In this document: positions 6,929 through 13,042 of the stretch, in pieces
How positions within the stretch are numbered: the first letter of the stretch is position 1
Layout: each line of letters starts with the position of its first letter
Origin: a virus
Direction: 5' to 3' (one strand)
Virus record (IMG/VR): IMGVR_UViG_3300035688_000042
Span: 1-32,343 of that record
Length of the DNA stretch: 32,343 nt
Program-made: the position numbers and the translations under genes
Notes under the pieces: model-generated
What the model saw: the letters and a program-made list of their open reading frames with translations, nothing else
Told to the model about the DNA's origin: nothing
Database searches by the model: none

Positions 6929-8332
6929 TTGTCAAAGCAGCTTCTCCTTAACGAAATAGAACGGATTTTTATCGAAAATGAAGAAAAACAAGAGAACATG
7001 GTAGATGAAAAATATGCCTTTACGAAATACCCTCATTTGCTTTCCCTTTTTGAGCATTACAAAGTCAAAGGAGAGAAATGGCATCAGCTAGTGAGGGAAG
7101 TTGCCGTCTTTCCAAAAGACGACCTTCAATACATGTATGGTCGGACAATGCAGCTTCTCAGACGGTTCCTCAAAGACGTTCGCCTATACTTTAGCGTGAA
7201 AACAGAAATAGGCACGTACACTCTTCCCGACAGAATTTCCGATTTGAATCGACTTTTTGAGCTTTACATTGAGTTCTTCACCGTGATATACCCAAATATA
7301 AGTAAAAGGTTGCGCTTTGAGGTTCATTCCCAAGAGCAAGAGTCAAGAATCTTGCGTGGCCGAGTCCTTTGGCCCAAAACGATAGAACGTTGCATCAGTG
7401 AAGGCGACCACACATGTCCAACAACTTTTGCCACGGTTATGCAGAGATATGAATTTGAGACGCCTGAGAACATATTAACGATTCTCTCAGTACTAAGACT
7501 CAAACAGGATTCACTTTTTCTGCTACGATACAATTTCCAAGACCCTCTTTCAACCGGAGAGCGGGCTATACTTGGCAAGATCGTAGATGGCTGCGACAAC
7601 ATTCTAAGAATAACATTGCTTAAGGAATTGCTTCCTCTTGCAGCAAAATACGTGACTATGAGGTTTGAAGACCCTCGGATACTGCTCCTAGAAAACCAAA
7701 GCTATACAAGGCTACGTGGCGAACGTGAAACCAATCCCTATTTACGCCTTCTGCAATGGATACAAAAATACAGAGAGCTAAATCTACGTTCAGTCTCAAT
7801 AAACAAGACGAGTTTTCCTGTTGATCGTCTCCAGAATTTAGATACTATGTTTGAAGTTTGGGTACTGTTCGAACTCTTGGATTATTTTCGAACCTATGAA
7901 GGGGCAGAAATAACAATTGAACGAATGCCACAGAAATTCAGAATTTCAGCACACGGAACGGATTTCATCCTTTTCTATGAAAAGGCATATTCAGGTTGGG
8001 CGATAAATGCAAACCCTGATTTTTCAATCGAGAAAAATGGTGAGCTGAAGATTATAATGGATGCCAAGAACTGGCTCCAACCAAAAACCGAAGCCGTCTA
8101 TAAAATGTTAGGCTATTTAAATAACCTAGATGGGACTATTGGAATACTCTTCTTCCCCAATGAGGCTTCTTTGGGCGGCGAACGAATTTTTGAAGGACAT
8201 GACTTGCAACATCATAAAAAGCAATTACTTTTCAATTGCGTTGTAAAACCGTCCGGTTCTGAAGAGGCAATTCATCGGAAACAGGATGCGCTTAAACAGA
8301 CTGTTGGGATAATATTCCAGAATCTCAGCTAG
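6929..8332 (+). CDS. mcrC: McrC-like PD-(D/E)XK nuclease, cutting subunit of a LlaJI-type system
   Basis: TTG at 6929 follows a clear GGTGA at 6913-6917. The protein has 467 aa. Residues ~1-290 are mostly helical and likely dock onto the AAA+ ring. The C-terminal half carries the nuclease: a conserved glutamate at E309 (TMFEVWVLFELL), then NPDFSIE with D364, and the catalytic DAK (378-380) after the strand LKIIMD. A helix YKMLGYL follows, as in McrC and LlaJI R2 proteins. It would make double-strand cuts when the motor subunit loads. The close upstream mcrB-like gene supports this. I infer that the methyltransferases at 2416-4420 provide self-protection. Confidence 0.8.
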   Translation: MSKQLLLNEIERIFIENEEKQENMVDEKYAFTKYPHLLSLFEHYKVKGEKWHQLVREVAVFPKDDLQYMYGRTMQLLRRFLKDVRLYFSVKTEIGTYTLPDRISDLNRLFELYIEFFTVIYPNISKRLRFEVHSQEQESRILRGRVLWPKTIERCISEGDHTCPTTFATVMQRYEFETPENILTILSVLRLKQDSLFLLRYNFQDPLSTGERAILGKIVDGCDNILRITLLKELLPLAAKYVTMRFEDPRILLLENQSYTRLRGERETNPYLRLLQWIQKYRELNLRSVSINKTSFPVDRLQNLDTMFEVWVLFELLDYFRTYEGAEITIERMPQKFRISAHGTDFILFYEKAYSGWAINANPDFSIEKNGELKIIMDAKNWLQPKTEAVYKMLGYLNNLDGTIGILFFPNEASLGGERIFEGHDLQHHKKQLLFNCVVKPSGSEEAIHRKQDALKQTVGIIFQNLS

Positions 8333-8529
8333 TTTCGAAAACTGAAACTCAGCATGACCCGTTCCCTTAGATCTGCAACCTCTATACCCAGAAGAGCAAA
8401 AATTGGTAGTCAAAAAAGGTTAGCCATGAAGGTAGAAACCGCTCATCAAGGTGGAACAACAATAGAGGAAACGCTCGCGAGCATGTGACATCCTTAAGCG
8501 CGCGCCCGTTGGATGGCAATTCATGCTTT

Positions 8530-8973
8530 CTACCTTCTACGTCTTCCAAACAATATCCACCCGAAAAAGTGAACGATAAGTCCGATAATAATCCATGAAA
8601 TCAAGAACATAATCGTAGAATCATCATAGCCTAAAATCCGATCTGAGATAGAACTTGCCCAACCTAGAAGGTTAACAGCGTTCAGACTAGCAGTCAAAGT
8701 TAAAGCACCAAAAGTCTTTGTTCCAAACAGCGAATACAACATTCTTTTTCCCTTGTAGGCAACTGCTACTCCGAGAATCACATATAATGCTAGGATGAAA
8801 CAGATTATTATGGGTAAATCATTTGAGCCTAGAAACAACGCTGTAAAAATAAGATTCATGATAACACTCATCCACGCTGTGTAGTATCTTTCCCATCTCA
8901 CACCATATCCAATACTCACGAAGGACATGAGAATATTTGACAAGAACGGAGGCAAAAGAGGCAAGACTTTCAC
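8530..8973 (-). CDS. Four-helix membrane protein, 147 aa
   Basis: A GTG start at 8973 gives four hydrophobic segments: residues ~5-22, ~36-70 (NLIFTALFLG and DLPIIICFILALYVILGVAVA), ~84-105 and ~120-142 (TIMFLISWIIIGLIVHFFGWILF), ending in a positively charged GRRRR tail. No channel, transporter or enzyme motif is seen. It lies between the restriction island and the end of the virion operon, on the same strand as the latter but 160 bp beyond its last gene. It could be a host gene or, speculatively, a holin-like membrane protein. Four helices and no partner lysin make the latter weak. Confidence 0.55.
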   Translation of the reverse strand: MKVLPLLPPFLSNILMSFVSIGYGVRWERYYTAWMSVIMNLIFTALFLGSNDLPIIICFILALYVILGVAVAYKGKRMLYSLFGTKTFGALTLTASLNAVNLLGWASSISDRILGYDDSTIMFLISWIIIGLIVHFFGWILFGRRRR

Positions 8974-8990
8974 CTGTTATTTTTTCTATC

Positions 8991-9164
8991 ATGGACTTGA
9001 TTGATCGACTTATTCTAAATGTTCTTGTTTGGCTATGTAAAGATGTTCTCGGTTGTGATATGGAGAGAACATGTAATCTAATACTGAGATGCCCTGATGA
9101 TAAATCGAGACGGCAATACATTCAAAGCAAGTTCAAGGAATCTGGTAGTCCATTGTCATATTAG
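8991..9164 (+). CDS. Possible small protein, 57 aa (uncertain)
   Basis: An open frame from ATG at 8991 reads MDLIDRLILNVLVWLCKDVLG, an amphipathic to hydrophobic helix, followed by CDMERTCNLILRCPDDKSRRQ and a basic tail. The composition is protein-like, but no family is recognised. It starts only 18 bp from the divergent membrane-protein gene, leaving little room for a promoter. Its end overlaps the stop of the minus-strand ABC-ATPase gene by 32 bp. It may be spurious. Confidence 0.25.
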   Translation: MDLIDRLILNVLVWLCKDVLGCDMERTCNLILRCPDDKSRRQYIQSKFKESGSPLSY

Positions 9165-10626
9165 CGCGCACGCTCCAGAATAGGTAGACTTTTGTTTGCA
9201 TTAGGAAGCCACATATTTTGATCAGGCTTGCAAGCTTGTCTAGGTTCGCATGTGCTATTTCTCGTTTGTAGGCTTCTTTCTTACCAAAAGGAAGGTGATA
9301 GGAGAAGCTTTTCAGAAATCTTGTGTGGCTGTGCTTCACGAAAGCCTCTCTTATTCTGGCCACTTGTCCACTGTCTAGGCTCTGAAGCTGGCCTAGAACG
9401 TAACTCATGCTGCTTAATAGTTGAGGGTTAAACTCGAGGGATTCCAAGACCGCCAACAGCTTGAGGGCTTCTTTGGACGGTTGCTGCTCGGCTATCTTCC
9501 TCATTCCTGCCTTCTCTGCGAACGGGTTATACTTGGCCATGACCGCACTCATCTCAACATAGTCTGTGCCTGCCAAAAGCAGCGTCTCACGCACGAGTCT
9601 AGACCCTAAACCTACAGTCCTGTACTTTGGGTGAACAACTACGCGGCTGATTATGCTCAGTTTCTCATTCAATTCTTTCATGGACATTTTCGGAAGGACA
9701 AGCCTGCGTCCGAAGCATGCAGAGGGCGGATAACAGTAGACTATCACGCCGCACAGTTCCTCACCGCGCCTCAGACAGAAGATCTTGCGTGGTGCAGCAA
9801 TCTTGTGGCTTCGATAATGAAAACCTGCTAGACTCCTCCAATCCGCAGTCGTGCCAGCCTCAATGTGCATTTCCCTGACCAAACTGCAATCAGTCGAGGG
9901 CTCGTTTGGGAAGTATTTGACAGTGATCTCTTTTCCAAACCGTTTGTGAACGTGAACGCTGGGATGCAAGTCTTCAAACAGGTCCGTATGTGTTGTTGCT
10001 GCGAGGACAGATTTGCCCTGTGCACGCGCAAGCTTCTGAAGATTGTAGCCCACGATTTTAGCCGTGTCACGATCAAGCGTTGCAGCAAACTCGTCAAGGA
10101 TCCAGAACTGCGCCTGGCTTTCAATCATCCTTGCTATTTTGTAGCGGTATTTCTGGCCATCGCTAAGCTCAGTAAACCTTCTCAAGAAGAGAAAAGCATC
10201 AGAAAGACCAACCTTGCTCAGAAGCTCAAGAGCTTCATTAACACTCTTGCCAACGGTCTCGACAAGAGGTTTATCCTCTTCAGGCTTCACGTCTGCAATA
10301 TTCACCGCACTGAAGCCGGACTCTTCCAAGTCCTTCTGCAAAGCCTTCAACAGGACACTCTTGCCTGAACCTGAATCCCCAGTAATGTAAACGACATCTC
10401 GAGGGCCCAATTTCAACTCAACATTATCGTAAAGAACAAACTTTTCCCAATGGTCGAGACCTAACCCGAAGCCCTCAGCAACAGCTACAACTCTCTCAGA
10501 AGGCTTAGGTGCTGCTGTCGCATAGGCAATGTTGATGACAAAGTTGCCTGTCTTCCTGTCAAAACGTCGCCTGAAGCGTCGAATGTGAAAATACTCTTCG
10601 TTAAGCCTTCTGCCCACATGCTTCAC
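9133..10626 (-). CDS. ABC-type ATPase fused to an acetyltransferase domain (COG2401-like)
   Basis: The N-terminal half is an ABC ATPase without membrane helices: Walker A GDSGSGKS (83-90), signature LSDGQ (154-158), Walker B FWILDE (174-179) and H-loop TTHTD (211-215). The C-terminal half has a GNAT fold at residues ~280-375, with the acetyl-CoA loop VVVHPKYRTVGLGSRLV (329-345). A helical tail of ~120 aa follows. This matches the family described as an ABC ATPase fused to a predicted acetyltransferase; substrates are unknown. Its start overlaps the stop of the upstream small membrane-protein gene by 4 bp (ATGA), so it is the last gene of the virion operon rather than an unrelated host gene. 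Confidence 0.8.
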   Translation of the reverse strand: MKHVGRRLNEEYFHIRRFRRRFDRKTGNFVINIAYATAAPKPSERVVAVAEGFGLGLDHWEKFVLYDNVELKLGPRDVVYITGDSGSGKSVLLKALQKDLEESGFSAVNIADVKPEEDKPLVETVGKSVNEALELLSKVGLSDAFLFLRRFTELSDGQKYRYKIARMIESQAQFWILDEFAATLDRDTAKIVGYNLQKLARAQGKSVLAATTHTDLFEDLHPSVHVHKRFGKEITVKYFPNEPSTDCSLVREMHIEAGTTADWRSLAGFHYRSHKIAAPRKIFCLRRGEELCGVIVYCYPPSACFGRRLVLPKMSMKELNEKLSIISRVVVHPKYRTVGLGSRLVRETLLLAGTDYVEMSAVMAKYNPFAEKAGMRKIAEQQPSKEALKLLAVLESLEFNPQLLSSMSYVLGQLQSLDSGQVARIREAFVKHSHTRFLKSFSYHLPFGKKEAYKREIAHANLDKLASLIKICGFLMQTKVYLFWSVRANMTMDYQIP

Positions 10627-10874
10627 CCCTGCTGTGAAATAAGAATGCCCGTAACAGTGCCCACAAGACCCATGATAGCAGCGAAAATCTCACTGTTCCA
10701 ACTGTGTAATGCGAAAAGATGTGCCACTTCCATGACTGTCAAGCATGCTGTCATTCCAATCGAGAATTTTACAGCATAAACTAGCCTCTCGTTTGGTTCC
10801 TCGATAATAGCAATGCCCCTAGGGCCCCTCTTGACACGTTTGCGAGTAAGAGCCTTTCTAACCCAGTCAGACAT
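10623..10874 (-). CDS. Small membrane protein in the virion operon, 83 aa
   Basis: The N-terminus is strongly basic (VRKALTRKRVKRGPRG). It is followed by one or two hydrophobic segments at ~34-52 (VKFSIGMTACLTVMEVAHLF) and ~62-80 (IFAAIMGLVGTVTGILIS). ATG at 10874 overlaps the preceding gene by 8 bp, and its end overlaps the ABC-ATPase gene by 4 bp. Size, charge and position after the tail genes would suit a holin-like or virion-associated membrane protein, but no lysin partner exists here. Function unknown. Confidence 0.6.
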   Translation of the reverse strand: MSDWVRKALTRKRVKRGPRGIAIIEEPNERLVYAVKFSIGMTACLTVMEVAHLFALHSWNSEIFAAIMGLVGTVTGILISQQG

Positions 10875-11274
10875 GATTCTTCACTCGCTTCTGATAATAA
10901 TTATGATGATAAGCCCTAGTTTCAAAGCGTGTCCGCCCGCCACGAATGAAACTGTTCACAAGTTGCTCCGCCATCCTACATTCAACGCTGGCTTTCGTTA
11001 TTATGCAAAAACTAATGGTCCAAGCAAGTGGTATGCTCGTGTAGTCAATGTCGAACAGGCGGTCAGAATAGCAATAAGTGTTTTGCGCCAAAACTATATG
11101 CTTACTCTTCTGGCCTAAGACACCTATAAATATGCCCCAGCTCTTCACTGGAACATCAACAGCAACGCCGCTGCCTAAGCTCTTTCCTACGCTTGCATCA
11201 CACCATTCAACGCGAACAAGATCACCCAAGCTAAGCTTTCTAAGCTCATCAACAATTCTGCGTTTCAACCTCAC
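10867..11274 (-). CDS. Hypothetical virion-operon protein, 135 aa
   Basis: The protein has an N-terminal basic helix (RLKRRIVDELRKLSLG). A run of predicted beta strands follows (DLVRVEWCDASVG, VDVPVKSWGIFIGVLG, KHIVLAQNTY), resembling a small SH3- or Sm-like barrel. The C-terminus is basic and rich in aromatic residues and histidine (TRAYHHNYYQKR). It lies between the fibre protein and the small membrane protein, with short spacing, and is transcribed with them. I recognise no family. It might be a minor virion or assembly factor. Confidence 0.55.
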   Translation of the reverse strand: MRLKRRIVDELRKLSLGDLVRVEWCDASVGKSLGSGVAVDVPVKSWGIFIGVLGQKSKHIVLAQNTYCYSDRLFDIDYTSIPLAWTISFCIITKASVECRMAEQLVNSFIRGGRTRFETRAYHHNYYQKRVKNHV

Positions 11275-11316
11275 TTTTCACCTTTCCAAATTTGCTTTTT
11301 TGCACGAATACCTACT

Positions 11317-12825
11317 TCATAACACAAGCACGTTCAGATTTTCTGGGTCCGATGCTTTCAGGTTCAATACGGGCTGACCCAAGCTAAGCAAAACACTGCC
11401 TGTTTTGGCAAGCTTGATCTCCCAGACTGTCTTCCCAGTTAGGACGAATTTCTTCGTGTATGTTTGATAGCCTGCCTTCGTAATTGCAAGCGTATGTGGG
11501 CCATAATCCTGCAATGTATTGCCGTTAGCCTGGTTATAGTGACCTCGGCTAACGGTCTGCTTTGCAATGCTCCCGTTTGCATCTGTTGTTATGCTGAAAA
11601 CTTGGTTTCCGTCCCTGTCGGTTAGGGTTACTGTCGCGCCGTTGATCGCATTGTTGTCCTTATCTGTCACTTTCAAGTCGAAGCTATATTGTCGGTAGAC
11701 GACGGCAGTGGGTGAGCTGACCCATAATAGTGCCCAGGCGCTCAGCGTACAATCAATTAGGTAGTGGTTCACAGCTGAGCTCACGATTGTTAGTGCGTAA
11801 CTATTGAAATTGGCAAGCGAGCAGTTTCTCAACGTTGCTGATGTGCTGCCCAGCCTAATCCCCCTATCACTGCCGAAAACGTTAACATTGTTGAAAGTGT
11901 TTGCGCCATAAGTAATGATGCCATACATAGGGCTTGCAGCTTTGGTATCTTCAATGCCAAGATTAAATGCGTCAACGCTTGTATTCACGATTAGCTCTGT
12001 TTGGCCTGTGAAGAGGCAATTCCAGACGTTTGTTCCTGCCCAGATTTCAACGTAAGCACCTGCTAGACTGTAAAAACTGCAGCTGTACAGGTTAATGATT
12101 CCAAGGCCTGCATATTGGCTTGTCATGAATCCGGAAGGTGTTGCGTCATCAAGATAGAGGAAGGAGCAGCCGTCAGTCGTATGCTTCAGTGTTGCGTCAA
12201 TGACTGTCCCAAAAGTCACCGTAGCGGCTGTTCTTACGAGCATCCATGCTCCGGCAGACCACCACCCCTTATTCAGAATAATCATCTTGTTAGTGTCAGT
12301 GAGATATGTCGTTGTTGAGTTATCGCCTACATAGAGCCGGCAGTCAAAAGCGAAAGTGTTCGTTCCAAGCTTCCATACCACGCCCCACTGGCCTTGCTTT
12401 ACTTCGTATGCAAAGCTTCCTGTCCCGCTGAACACTGTAACTTGAGATTGGGTTAAGGTCGCGAAGTATTTGGTGGCGTAATATGTGCCATTTCCAGTGA
12501 TTGCTAGATCCTCAGTCTGAGCGTTGCCAGCCGTGTCCGTTCCGACAAGCCTAACTGTTGCAGAAGTCATATTCGTCCAAGCAGTTACGACTATGTAGAG
12601 ATCCTGCTTTGCACCGCCGAGCACAACTCTATCCGTTGGTCTTGCGTTTCTAGTGAGAGCTACTGGGTTTGCGTCTATTCCGATTATTCCTGTCCTAGCA
12701 TGAAGGCTTAATGTTCCGGCTTTATCTGCGTTCCAGATGTCAAGGAAAGTGATTGGTGCAGACTGAGTGCCGCCTGTCATGTTGATTCGATTGTTCGCGA
12801 CATCATAAGTGAATGTGCCGACCAA
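11317..12825 (-). CDS. Beta-helix fibre/adhesin with a C-terminal carboxypeptidase-regulatory-like domain
   Basis: The 502-aa protein is rich in G, T, N and S with regular short strands. Residues ~130-365 contain repeated patterns such as SFLYLDDATPSG, LYSCSFYSL, NVWNCLFTG, ATLRNCSLANF and YLIDCTLSAW, typical of a right-handed parallel beta-helix. Residues ~378-475 (FDLKVTDKDNNAINGATVTLTD, then FSITTDANGSI, GPHTLAITKAGYQTYTKKF) match the beta-sandwich CarboxypepD-regulatory/PEGA-like fold common on surface proteins. No catalytic residues are evident. Position after the hub suggests a receptor-binding fibre that attaches to host glycans or the S-layer. Confidence 0.65.
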   Translation of the reverse strand: MVGTFTYDVANNRINMTGGTQSAPITFLDIWNADKAGTLSLHARTGIIGIDANPVALTRNARPTDRVVLGGAKQDLYIVVTAWTNMTSATVRLVGTDTAGNAQTEDLAITGNGTYYATKYFATLTQSQVTVFSGTGSFAYEVKQGQWGVVWKLGTNTFAFDCRLYVGDNSTTTYLTDTNKMIILNKGWWSAGAWMLVRTAATVTFGTVIDATLKHTTDGCSFLYLDDATPSGFMTSQYAGLGIINLYSCSFYSLAGAYVEIWAGTNVWNCLFTGQTELIVNTSVDAFNLGIEDTKAASPMYGIITYGANTFNNVNVFGSDRGIRLGSTSATLRNCSLANFNSYALTIVSSAVNHYLIDCTLSAWALLWVSSPTAVVYRQYSFDLKVTDKDNNAINGATVTLTDRDGNQVFSITTDANGSIAKQTVSRGHYNQANGNTLQDYGPHTLAITKAGYQTYTKKFVLTGKTVWEIKLAKTGSVLLSLGQPVLNLKASDPENLNVLVL

Positions 12826-12829
12826 GAAA

Positions 12830-13042
12830 TTAACTCCTCACAATGCTTATCACATTGCCAGCGCTGTAGCTGAAAGTCAACGTGAAAAGCGTCGCACCAC
12901 CCGTTTCCTTGAAGATGATAGTATTTATTGAGCCGTCGCCATTCCAAGTGAAATCAACTTGCTTAATCTTCTTGCCCGTCGGCGCAGCAGAGATGCTACT
13001 GAGAATCGCATCATGAATTGCCTCGCCACCCCAAACACTCAA
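12830..13042 (-). CDS. Small virion-associated protein, 70 aa
   Basis: The sequence begins MSVWGGEAIHDAILSS and continues with strands KIKQVDFTWNGDGSINTIIFKE and TLFTLTFSYSAGNVISIVR. This KQ(V/I)xFTWxGDG...TI pattern occurs in small beta proteins next to tail fibre genes of tailed viruses; I use it as a pattern, not a proven homology. It starts with a 4-bp overlap with the stop of the 980-aa hub gene and ends 4 bp before the fibre gene. It may link fibre to hub or assist folding of the fibre. Confidence 0.55.
   Translation of the reverse strand: MSVWGGEAIHDAILSSISAAPTGKKIKQVDFTWNGDGSINTIIFKETGGATLFTLTFSYSAGNVISIVRS

Noticed and set aside
2416-8332. Stand-alone methyl-dependent McrBC system
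   Set aside because: The paired methyltransferases in the same island make a self-protecting LlaJI-like system the simpler reading, although a chance neighbourhood cannot be excluded.
8354-8488. 44-codon frame just after the mcrC-like gene (contains GGTTIEETLASM)
   Set aside because: It is short, has no promoter or ribosome binding site, and matches no family; it could be a remnant but cannot be supported.
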